Assembly: GCA_036403235.1 (NCBI GenBank)
Contig: DASWRI010000055.1
Location: 1 to 64,000, forward strand
From: JBGTFE01 sp036403235
Lineage (GTDB): Bacteria > Acidobacteriota > Blastocatellia > Pyrinomonadales > Pyrinomonadaceae
Direction: 5' to 3'
DNA length: 64,000 nucleotides
Shown here: piece after piece, positions 8,832 to 18,117 of the stretch
How positions within the stretch are numbered: the first letter of the stretch is position 1
How the letters are laid out: each line of letters opens with the position of its first letter
The notes under the pieces: model-generated
What the model was told of the DNA's origin: nothing
The model's database searches: none
What the model saw: the letters and a program-made list of their open reading frames with translations, nothing else
Position numbers and translations under genes: made by a program

Positions 8832-9233
8832 CTATTTCAAAAACTTCGTATCAAAAGCGCGCGGCAAAAGCTCGCTCATCTGCACGGTTTCGGTTTTTCC
8901 TTTGAAATTTGAAAAAGTTACCGGAATATCGCCGCAAAATTCCCAGATGATTTGGCGGCAGACTCCGCACGGCGGCGTCAACTCTTCGGTGTCGGCGACG
9001 ACCGCGACGCGCACGAATTCCCTTTCGCCTTCCGAGACGGCTTTCCAGATGGCGATTCTTTCGGCGCAGACCGTCAAGCCGTAGCTGGCCGATTCGACGT
9101 TGCAGCCCGTGTAAATTTTCCCGTTTTTTGTCCTGACGGCCGCGCCGACCCGAAAGTTGGAAAAAGGTGCGTAAGCCATTTCGCGCACCTTCTTGGCTGA
9201 TTCTATTAATTCTTCTATCTGTTTATCGTTCAA
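8832..9233 (-). CDS. cdd: Cytidine deaminase
   Basis: 133 residues, the usual length of homotetrameric cytidine deaminases, which convert cytidine and deoxycytidine to uridine and deoxyuridine. The zinc site is complete: CAERIAIW (the TVCAERIA proton-shuttle glutamate and first cysteine) and PCGVCRQ (two further cysteines). The N-terminal YAPFSNFRVGAAV strand is also typical. The start overlaps the end of udk by 4 bp, so the two are translationally coupled in one salvage operon. Confidence 0.96.
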   Translation of the reverse strand: MNDKQIEELIESAKKVREMAYAPFSNFRVGAAVRTKNGKIYTGCNVESASYGLTVCAERIAIWKAVSEGEREFVRVAVVADTEELTPPCGVCRQIIWEFCGDIPVTFSNFKGKTETVQMSELLPRAFDTKFLK

Positions 9234-9862
9234 GTTTGCAGTATTTCCTTTTGTTCTTTATAAAGTTTTTCTCTGACCAGCGAACATAAAAATTCGCTCG
9301 TAATTTCCGAGTTTCCGCCTTCGGGCAGGATGATGTCGGCGTGACGTTTCGACGATTCGACAAATTCGAAATGCATCGGGCGAATCGTGTGCTCGTATTG
9401 CCAGAGCGTTTGCTCGAAGCTCCGGCCGCGCTCGGTTATGTCGCGCCGCAAGCGGCGAATCAAGCGCACGTCGTCGGGCGTATCGACGAAAATTCTGAAA
9501 TCGAGCAAATCCAGCACGCGCGACTCGGCAAAAATCAAAATTCCCTCGACAATGACGACCGGCTTCGGGTCGATGTGCTCGGTTTTTTTCTTGCGCGTAT
9601 GCGTCACAAAATCGTAAATCGGCTGCTCGATTGACTGGCCGTTTTTCAAACGCTTCAGATGATTGACGAGCATATCGCTGTCAATCGAATCCGGGTGGTC
9701 GAAATTTGCCTGGTGGCGCTCGTCGAGCGGCATATCCGCCAGATTTCGATAATACGAGTCCTGCTCGACAAGCACAACATTGCCCTTGCCGACCGTCTGC
9801 ACGATTTTCCGCGCAATCGTCGTTTTCCCCGAACCCGTTCCGCCGCAGATGCCTATAATCAT
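9230..9862 (-). CDS. udk: Uridine kinase
   Basis: 210 residues, standard length. Phosphorylates uridine and cytidine to UMP and CMP using ATP or GTP. The P-loop GGTGSGKTTIARKI is at the very N-terminus, followed by EQDSYYRN, NFDHPDS and PIYDFVTHTR, and the lid region RRDITERGRS; all are family signatures. The gene sits between the four-helix-bundle gene (5 bp away) and cdd. With cdd, punA and the two permeases it makes a coherent nucleoside uptake and salvage unit. Confidence 0.96.
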   Translation of the reverse strand: MIIGICGGTGSGKTTIARKIVQTVGKGNVVLVEQDSYYRNLADMPLDERHQANFDHPDSIDSDMLVNHLKRLKNGQSIEQPIYDFVTHTRKKKTEHIDPKPVVIVEGILIFAESRVLDLLDFRIFVDTPDDVRLIRRLRRDITERGRSFEQTLWQYEHTIRPMHFEFVESSKRHADIILPEGGNSEITSEFLCSLVREKLYKEQKEILQT

Positions 9863-9867
9863 TCTGA

Positions 9868-10266
9868 TTAGTCCTTTGTCCTTTGTCCTTCGCCCTTTGA
9901 ATCGTTTTTTGTGCCGATTGAACTAAGATAAGCGTTGAGCGTCGGCGACAGTGTTTGAATCATAGGTTTTAGCTTTTTAATCTGTTCTTCGGTCAACAGC
10001 TCTCGTTTGAACGCGCGACGAAGCCATTGCTGTGTTTTCTGTAAAGAGCCTCGCGCTATTTTACAAAATCGGCGATTGTCTTGAAAACTTCCCCGTCCTT
10101 CGCCTTCGGCAATATTTGCGCCAATCGAATCGGCCGGACGAACAATTTGTTTACCAACCGTATCTTTCGCAAAATTGTCCCAACTGAGAACGATATTCCA
10201 AATTTCGTCAGCTAAATCTTCTGACAACTGATAAACTCTCAAATTCTCAAAATTTGTCCTCGCCAT
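9868..10266 (-). CDS. Four-helix-bundle protein (23S rRNA IVP / S23 family)
   Basis: About 132 residues from the ATG at 10266 (MARTNFENLRVYQLSEDLAD). Hallmarks of the IVP/S23 family: FENLRVYQ, IVRPADSIGANIAEGEGR, and helices ending near LNAYLSSI. These proteins occur inside 23S rRNA intervening sequences and scattered in genomes; their cellular role is unclear. Here the gene interrupts a nucleoside operon and is flanked by inverted heptamer arrays. The last ten residues (SKGEGQRTKD) are encoded by the left array itself, so the coding sequence has grown into the repeat. Confidence 0.88.
   Translation of the reverse strand: MARTNFENLRVYQLSEDLADEIWNIVLSWDNFAKDTVGKQIVRPADSIGANIAEGEGRGSFQDNRRFCKIARGSLQKTQQWLRRAFKRELLTEEQIKKLKPMIQTLSPTLNAYLSSIGTKNDSKGEGQRTKD
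9871..9898 (+). repeat. Left heptamer array beside the IVP gene
   Basis: Four adjacent heptamers, GTCCTTT, GTCCTTT, GTCCTTC, GCCCTTT. They are the reverse complement of the array at 10298-10325 and encode the C-terminus of the IVP protein. Confidence 0.85.
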
Positions 10267-10297
10267 AAATTTCCCTAAAAAGTTTAGCTTACGACGC

Positions 10298-10325
10298 AAA
10301 GGACAAATGACCAAGGACTAAGGAC
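10298..10325 (-). repeat. Right heptamer array beside the IVP gene
   Basis: Four adjacent heptamers, AAAGGAC, AAATGAC, CAAGGAC, TAAGGAC, inverted with respect to 9871-9898. The array also contains the last codons and stop of punA. Confidence 0.85.
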
Positions 10326-11157
10326 TAAGTTTCGGCACAACGCGGCGGAGCAGTTCCTTAAATATAGCCGAAACTTTAGCGCCCGTCTCCATTACTTCTT
10401 CGTGATTTATCGGCTCGTCGGAAATGCCCGCCGCCATATTTGTAATACACGAAATCCCGACAACGTTCATCTTCTGATGGCGCGCGACAATCGCTTCGGG
10501 AACGGTGCTCATCCCGACGGCGTCGGCGCCGAGAAGCCTGAGCATATGAATTTCGGCCGGTGTTTCATAGGTCGGGCCGGAAAGCCCGCAGTAAACGCCG
10601 CGCGTCATAAACGGCCTCATGTTTTTCTCTTCAGCTATTTTAGCCGCTTCCGCGCTGACAATCGTCTGAAATTCGGGCGAATAAACGTTTGTCATATCCG
10701 GAAAACGCACGCCGAAACGCTCGTCGTTTGCGCCGCGCAGAGGATTTGCGCCCATCAAATTGATATGGTCGCGTATCAGCATCAAATCGCCCTGCTTTAA
10801 GCTCGTCCGCAAGCTCCCGGCGGCATTGGTCAAAATCAAAGACTCGACGCCGAGCCGGCCAAACGTCCGGACGGGAAAAACGACCGAATTCATCTCGTAG
10901 CCTTCGTAAAAATGAAAACGGCCTTGCTGAACGGCAATCGGAACGCCTTCGATTTCGCCCAGAACAAGTTTCCCGGCGTGTCCTTCAACCGTCGAGCGCG
11001 CAAAATGCGGGATTTCCTCGTAAGAAATCGTCACCGCATTTTCCAATTCTCCGGCAAACGCGCCGAGACCGCTGCCCAAAACAAGCGCGATTTTCGTTTC
11101 TTTTTCGTATTTCGAGCGAATAAACTCCGCCGCTTCTTTCGCTTTTTCGTAGCTCAT
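10318..11157 (-). CDS. punA: Purine nucleoside phosphorylase (trimeric type)
   Basis: 279 residues. Cleaves inosine, guanosine and deoxy forms with phosphate to base plus ribose-1-phosphate. The phosphate-binding LVLGSGLGAFA, the GHAGKLVLG segment, LILTNAAGSLR, LIRDHINLMGANPL and GLSGPTYETPAE define the trimeric PNP (PNP class I/II of the human-like type). VVGISCITNMAAG near the end is the base-binding region. Its last codons lie in a heptamer repeat shared with the neighbouring IVP locus. The gene lies downstream of two nucleoside-type ABC permeases. Confidence 0.95.
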   Translation of the reverse strand: MSYEKAKEAAEFIRSKYEKETKIALVLGSGLGAFAGELENAVTISYEEIPHFARSTVEGHAGKLVLGEIEGVPIAVQQGRFHFYEGYEMNSVVFPVRTFGRLGVESLILTNAAGSLRTSLKQGDLMLIRDHINLMGANPLRGANDERFGVRFPDMTNVYSPEFQTIVSAEAAKIAEEKNMRPFMTRGVYCGLSGPTYETPAEIHMLRLLGADAVGMSTVPEAIVARHQKMNVVGISCITNMAAGISDEPINHEEVMETGAKVSAIFKELLRRVVPKLSP

Positions 11158-11177
11158 TTCTCAATTAATAAAAATTC

Positions 11178-11240
11178 GTCCCTAGTTCTCAACAATTTAT
11201 TAAAACAAAGCTGAGAACTAAGGACAAAGTGCAAGGTGCC
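11178..11240. repeat. Heptamer-type hairpin between punA and permease gene
   Basis: Left arm TCCCTAGTTCTCAAC and right arm GCTGAGAACTAAGGACAAAG form an imperfect inverted repeat with 7-bp phrasing (GAACTAA GGACAAA GTGCAAG). Confidence 0.6.
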
Positions 11241-11245
11241 GAATT

Positions 11246-12196
11246 TTATTTTTCTTTCCGATACGGAATTCCGAGCGCTTTCGGCGCGCGCGACAGGCCG
11301 ATAAAGCCCGCGAGCACGATAATCGTCAGGACATACGGGATTATCTGTATAAACTGCACCGGAATGTCTTCGCCCGAAGGCAGTTTGACTGCTCCCTGAA
11401 CCAGAACCGAGAGCGCTTCGGTCAGGCCGAAAAACAGACAGGCGAAAAGCACCGGAATCGGTTTCCATTTGGCCAGGATTAACGCCGCGAGCGCGATATA
11501 GCCGCGTCCGGCAGTCATTCCGCGCGTAAACAATGACGACTGCCCGATTGAAAGATACGCGCCGCCGGCGGCCGCTAAAACACCGGAAATGACGACCGCC
11601 GTATAACGCATCCGCGTCACGCTGACGCCCGCCGCATCGGCCGCCGCCGGATTTTCGCCCGTCGCCCGAAGCCGCAAACCGAAAGGCGTTTTGTAAAGCA
11701 CATACCAGCAAATCGGAACGAGCAGAAAAGCGAAAATCGAAGCTATCGAGAGACGATTGAAAAATTCGGGCAAAAGATAAGCTTTATCGATTTGCTGGGT
11801 CGAGCCTGCCGAATCGTAAATCGCGCTGCTGATGACCGACGGAAGCCCAATCATCAGCATGCTGACGGCAAAACCGGCGACGACCTGGTCGGCTTCAAAT
11901 TTGATGACCGCCACCGCGTATATATAAGCTAAAACCGCTCCGGCCAACATTCCGGCGAGCAAACCTAAAAACGGAACTAAAATCGGCGAAAGTCCGACCG
12001 AAGGCTTGCTCAATTCGTAAGTTACGACCGCCGACGTGAACGCGCCCGCCAGCATCAGGCCTTCGAGCGCGATATTGATAACGCCCGAACGCTCGGAAAA
12101 CAAGCCGCCGAGCGCCGCAAAAATCAAAGGCGTGGCAAAGCGTATGGCCGAAAAAATTAAAATCAAGAGAAATGTAAATGTAAAAAGTTCGCTCAT
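11246..12196 (-). CDS. BmpA-type nucleoside ABC transporter permease (second)
   Basis: 316 residues with about eight hydrophobic segments. The family motif for BPD_transp_2 permeases of the BmpA/nucleoside group is present: TPLIFAALGGLFSERSGVIN near the N-terminus and TPFGLRLRATGENPAAADAA in the cytoplasmic loop. Related systems (NupN-NupO-NupP-NupQ type) import nucleosides. It lies 42 bp downstream of the companion permease and upstream of punA, udk and cdd, which supports nucleoside uptake. The ATPase and binding protein are not in this window. Confidence 0.88.
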   Translation of the reverse strand: MSELFTFTFLLILIFSAIRFATPLIFAALGGLFSERSGVINIALEGLMLAGAFTSAVVTYELSKPSVGLSPILVPFLGLLAGMLAGAVLAYIYAVAVIKFEADQVVAGFAVSMLMIGLPSVISSAIYDSAGSTQQIDKAYLLPEFFNRLSIASIFAFLLVPICWYVLYKTPFGLRLRATGENPAAADAAGVSVTRMRYTAVVISGVLAAAGGAYLSIGQSSLFTRGMTAGRGYIALAALILAKWKPIPVLFACLFFGLTEALSVLVQGAVKLPSGEDIPVQFIQIIPYVLTIIVLAGFIGLSRAPKALGIPYRKEK

Positions 12197-12200
12197 AAAA

Positions 12201-12240
12201 TAGTGGTCAGCGGTCAGTTTCCAGCAACTGCTCGCTGCTT
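12201..12240. repeat. Heptamer array between permease genes
   Basis: Tandem 7-bp units GTGGTCA, GCGGTCA, GTTTCCA, GCAACTG, CTCGCTG occupy nearly the whole gap between the two permease genes. The last unit abuts the stop codon of the upstream gene. Confidence 0.65.
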
Positions 12241-13318
12241 ACTTTTTAGAAAATCTTTGCAGAGAAGCCACAAACAAAATAATAATTGCCAGCAAAACTT
12301 CGACTAAATCTTTTGAAACATAGCGCGTAAAACCGTCGACGAAAATGTCGCCGCGTTTTAAGACGGCGAAGAAAATCGCCGCAATAACGATTCCGAGCGG
12401 ATGATTTCTGCCCAAAAGCGCCACCGCAATTCCCCAAAATCCCCAGCCGTCGGAAAAACCGTCGTAATAACGATATCGATACCCGAGAACTTCGCCGATG
12501 CCGACCATTCCGGCGAGCGCGCCGGAAAGCGTCATCGCGATGACAATCTGCTTTTGCGGCGAGATTCCGCCGTATTCGGCCGCCGCAGGATTTTGCCCGA
12601 CGGCGCGCAGCTCATAGCCCCATTTCGTCTTCCAGAGAAAAATATAGACGAGCACGCACATCAAAATCGCAATCAGAAAAGCGACGCTCAAAGGCACGAA
12701 TTCGGGCATTCCGGGAATAAATTGGCTGATGCGCGGGATATGCGCGGCCTCGCCGATGGGCACGGTCTGCATAATCGGGTCGCCCGCTTGTTTGTAATGA
12801 TACTGCGTGAAATAGCTGACCAGCGAGATGCCAATAAAATTCAGCATAATCGTGTTGATGACTTCATGCGAACCGAATTTCGCCTTTAAAATCCCCGGAA
12901 TCGCGCCCCATACGCCGCCGGCGACGACCGCCGTCAGGATACAGAGCGGAACGAGCAAAATCGCCGGGAGACTGACCCACGAATAATTGACGTTTTCGCC
13001 GAAAACATTGACGACCGTTCCGCCGAACTTGATGCCGACCCAGGCCGTCGCAAAAGCCGCGACATATAATTGCCCTTCCGCGCCGATGTTGAGCAGACCG
13101 CAGCGAAACGCGACCGCCACCGCGAGGCCCGTAAAAATCAGGGGCGTGGCGATAAACAGCGTGTAGCCGATGTCGTTGAGCGAGCCGAAAGAGTTTCCGA
13201 TTAAAAGTCGAAACGTATTAAACGGGTCGTCGCCAATCAGCAAAACGATGATGCCGCCGACGATAAACGCGGCAATGACGGCGACGAGCGGCGATAGAAT
13301 TTCACGAAAAATTTTCAT
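12239..13318 (-). CDS. BmpA-type nucleoside ABC transporter permease (first)
   Basis: 359 residues, multiple membrane helices. The segment TPLIFTGLAVAVAFRCGLLN followed by GAEGQLYVAA is the signature of the BmpA-associated permease pair. TKWGYELRAVGQNPAAAEYG is the EAA-like loop that contacts the ATPase. First gene of the minus-strand operon. No ATPase or solute-binding lipoprotein gene precedes it: the region up to 13535 holds the divergent clpB promoter only. Confidence 0.88.
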   Translation of the reverse strand: MKIFREILSPLVAVIAAFIVGGIIVLLIGDDPFNTFRLLIGNSFGSLNDIGYTLFIATPLIFTGLAVAVAFRCGLLNIGAEGQLYVAAFATAWVGIKFGGTVVNVFGENVNYSWVSLPAILLVPLCILTAVVAGGVWGAIPGILKAKFGSHEVINTIMLNFIGISLVSYFTQYHYKQAGDPIMQTVPIGEAAHIPRISQFIPGMPEFVPLSVAFLIAILMCVLVYIFLWKTKWGYELRAVGQNPAAAEYGGISPQKQIVIAMTLSGALAGMVGIGEVLGYRYRYYDGFSDGWGFWGIAVALLGRNHPLGIVIAAIFFAVLKRGDIFVDGFTRYVSKDLVEVLLAIIILFVASLQRFSKK

Positions 13319-13475
13319 TTTTGTAATTTAACTACAAACAAACGCTGGTTCATGCAAAATTTGGCTCTAATTTGGAGAGTTGCGTCACTAAATATAACCG
13401 ACAAGAGAGCGCAGTGTCACCTGAAAACGCGAAATAGTTAAAAATTTCTGAACGGTAAAAGTATTTCTCTCAGAC

Positions 13476-13523
13476 TTGACAATCGAGGACTCAGATTTTA
13501 TTATTAATATAGACTTAAAGTCT
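13476..13523 (+). promoter_or_regulatory. clpB promoter with start-site palindrome
   Basis: TTGACA (13476-13481), a 17-bp spacer and TATTAT (13499-13504) make a near-consensus housekeeping promoter 32 bp before the clpB ATG. The palindrome AGACTT-A-AAGTCT (13511-13523) sits where transcription should begin, a good place for a repressor. It is not a CIRCE or HAIR sequence. The rest of 13319-13475 shows no gene. Confidence 0.75.
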
Positions 13524-13535
13524 TAATTATAAGCT

Positions 13536-16130
<2,595 letters not shown>

Positions 16131-16139
16131 AAGTTTTTT

Positions 16140-16200
16140 GGCGCGAATTACACAAATAAAAAATAGAAATTAATTTGTGTTATCCGTGTAATTCGCGGCA
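16140..16200. repeat. Heptamer hairpin between clpB and grpE
   Basis: Left arm GCGCGAATTACACAAAT and right arm ATTTGTG TTATCCG TGTAATT CGCGGC form a hairpin around an AT-rich loop. The right arm has clear 7-bp phrasing. It may act as a terminator or attenuator after clpB. Confidence 0.75.
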
Positions 16201-16261
16201 AATTTTCCCAAAAGATAGATGGTTTGTTAGACTAATTTCAGCGGATTATTTATCAAAATTT

Positions 16262-16927
16262 ATGACTTGGTTTAATAAAAAAAAGATGAGTGAACAAGAT
16301 TTTAGCAGCGAAGAATTTTTTGAAGAAAACGAGGGAGAAAATCCCTCGAAAGAGACAGAAGTGAACAAAAAAGAAGAAAAATCGAATGAACCGGCGAAAT
16401 CGGCGCGCGAAACAGAGCTCGAAGCAAAGCTCAAAGCGGAAACCGAACGCCGCGAGGCCGCCGAGGGGAAATTAGTCGGCGTGCAGGCGAAATTTGAAGA
16501 AATCAAAAACCAGATGGAGCGCGAAACGCAGGAAATGCGCGAGCGTCTGCGAAAAACGCTGGAAGACCGCGCCAAGCAGGGACAGTTTAATTTTCTGACC
16601 GCGCTTCTTCCGGTTCTGGATAATCTCAACCGCGCCATCGCCGCCAGCGAAACCGACGCTTCGTTCGAGCATCTGCTCGACGGCGTCAAGGGCACGGCCA
16701 GAAGTTTCGAGCAGGCCTTGACAAGCGTCGGCGTCGAGCCGATTCAATCAACCGGCACGGAATTTAATCCCGAGCTGCACGAAGCGGTCGATATGGTCGA
16801 AACCGAGCCGGAAAACGACGGTCGCATCACGGCCGAATACGCGCGCGGCTACCGTTTCGGCGAGCGACTCTTACGGCCGGCGCGCGTTCAGGTTGGAAAA
16901 GCGTTGGCGCAGACAGCGGGCGAATAA
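16262..16927 (+). CDS. grpE: GrpE nucleotide exchange factor
   Basis: About 221 residues from the ATG at 16262 (MTWFNKKK); the ATG at 16286 is also possible and neither has a strong ribosome site. GrpE speeds ADP release from DnaK. A charged low-complexity N-terminus leads into a long coiled coil (residues ~40-110), then the four-helix and beta domain: TALLPVLDNLNRAI, GVEPIQSTGTEFNPELHEAV and EYARGYRFGERLLRPARVQV, the family signature. dnaK and dnaJ are not in the window. Confidence 0.93.
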   Translation: MTWFNKKKMSEQDFSSEEFFEENEGENPSKETEVNKKEEKSNEPAKSARETELEAKLKAETERREAAEGKLVGVQAKFEEIKNQMERETQEMRERLRKTLEDRAKQGQFNFLTALLPVLDNLNRAIAASETDASFEHLLDGVKGTARSFEQALTSVGVEPIQSTGTEFNPELHEAVDMVETEPENDGRITAEYARGYRFGERLLRPARVQVGKALAQTAGE

Positions 16928-16930
16928 TCG

Positions 16931-17242
16931 ATGCCGCAGGAAATTCCAATCGTGTGTTTTTTGACCGATAAAGAACTGCAAAAGCGCAGACGAGATTATC
17001 TGGACAAAACGGCCGCTTCGCTGATTGATTTTGAAGAACTCGAAAACGGTTTCAGCTATCGCTTTGCGCATCGTGAAAAGATTTTGCGGGATTTGGCCGA
17101 AATCATCGATTTGGAACGAAGATGCTGCCCGTTTTTGAGTTTTAAGCTGATTATTGAAGCGGGAGACGATTTTGTTTCTCTGGAATTGACCGGCGCAGAA
17201 GGCACGAAGGAGATGATTGAATCTCTTTTTGATTGGAGTTAA
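16931..17242 (+). CDS. Conserved small protein of unknown function
   Basis: 103 residues, starting 3 bp after the grpE stop, so probably in the same transcript. Notable is a vicinal cysteine pair in DLERRCCPFLSFKLII, then a beta-rich end (DDFVSLELTGAEGTKEMI). I recall similar ERRCCPF-type proteins only as uncharacterised. The paired cysteines could bind metal or be redox active, but nothing here proves that. Confidence 0.7.
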   Translation: MPQEIPIVCFLTDKELQKRRRDYLDKTAASLIDFEELENGFSYRFAHREKILRDLAEIIDLERRCCPFLSFKLIIEAGDDFVSLELTGAEGTKEMIESLFDWS

Positions 17243-17246
17243 ATTT

Positions 17247-17732
17247 ATGAATCCACAACTACTAAACGCCGAAGATTTAGGTATTAAATTAGAAATTGCG
17301 GGAAATTTGGCGATTTGGGAAGCATCGCCAATTTATAAACATCAAAAGGCTGTTGACCGGATACGTGAATCTTTCAAAAAATCGGAGAAAGCCGGGAAAA
17401 TCTGCGAGTGTATCGATGTCGCCGACGTTTACGTGCAGTTTCCCGACGGCTCGCTGAAACGTCCCGACATTTCCGTTTTCTGCCGCGAACCGGAAGAAGA
17501 GGAAGAAGCCATCACGCAAGTGCCGGAAGCGATTATCGAGGTCATCAGTAAGAAATACGAGGCAAAGGATTTGGAAATCTCTCCGCCTATTTATTTGGGA
17601 AACGGCGTTAAAGATGTTGTAGTTTTCAATCCATACACGGATGAAGTCGTGCACTTTCGGAGCGGCGAAAAACGCGAAATGATTTCGCCCGTTGCGATTG
17701 AGTTTGAGTGCGGCTGTAGCTGCACAGTTTAA
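17247..17732 (+). CDS. Uma2 family (DUF820) putative nuclease
   Basis: 161 residues from the ATG at 17247. Features of the Uma2/DUF820 PD-(D/E)XK-like fold: HQKAVDRIRESF helix, DVYVQFPDGSLKRPDISVF (the RPD catalytic aspartate), and PEAIIEVISKKYEAKDLE (E-x-x core and trailing K). Families of this type are abundant in cyanobacteria and other large genomes and have no firm function. It sits 4 bp after the ERRCCPF gene, in the heat-shock cluster. Confidence 0.8.
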   Translation: MNPQLLNAEDLGIKLEIAGNLAIWEASPIYKHQKAVDRIRESFKKSEKAGKICECIDVADVYVQFPDGSLKRPDISVFCREPEEEEEAITQVPEAIIEVISKKYEAKDLEISPPIYLGNGVKDVVVFNPYTDEVVHFRSGEKREMISPVAIEFECGCSCTV

Positions 17733-17772
17733 GAGAATTAATCAAACAAATAGATATAGGAAGTATAAATTT

Positions 17773-17961
17773 ATGGAAGAACTTAAAGTCGGCGAAATTG
17801 TTAAACTTAAATCAGGTAATCCGGGAATGACCGTTCAAACGATATATGACAGTGGAAATGCTCGATGTCAATGGTTTGAAAATGGAAAAGCTGCATCAAG
17901 TATTTTCCCGAAAGAGTCTCTTGAGAAAGATTCCGGCGGCTCTGGGTTTGAAGTCTCTTAG
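17773..17961 (+). CDS. YodC-like DUF2158 small protein
   Basis: 62 residues. The whole chain fits the YodC/DUF2158 family: GEIVKLKSGNPGMTVQTI, then CQWFENGKAASSIFPKESL. The family is beta-rich, SH3-like, often annotated as a small uncharacterised protein. Starts 40 bp after the Uma2 gene. Confidence 0.82.
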   Translation: MEELKVGEIVKLKSGNPGMTVQTIYDSGNARCQWFENGKAASSIFPKESLEKDSGGSGFEVS

Positions 17962-18035
17962 AAAGTAAACAGATTTGAGGAAAACTTGATTTTCATTAAT
18001 CCTTCCGAAAAATCTTTTCTCAGCACTTTTCAAAA

Positions 18036-18071
18036 TGGTATGATATTTAAAGGCAGAAATTATCTGCCTTT
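18036..18071 (+). promoter_or_regulatory. Extended -10 promoter and 5' hairpin before the Clp ATPase
   Basis: TGGTATGAT (18036-18044) is an extended -10 element. About five bases downstream begins the inverted repeat AAAGGCAG / CTGCCTTT (18049-18071), which would form a hairpin at the 5' end of the message, 47 bp before the ATG at 18118. Confidence 0.55.
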
Positions 18072-18117
18072 TGGCATCATAAGGTATTGGGTTTTTAGAG
18101 AGAGAAATAGCAATTAT

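Noticed and set aside
13476..13523. CIRCE or HAIR heat-shock operator before clpB
   Set aside because: The palindrome AGACTT-A-AAGTCT matches neither consensus.
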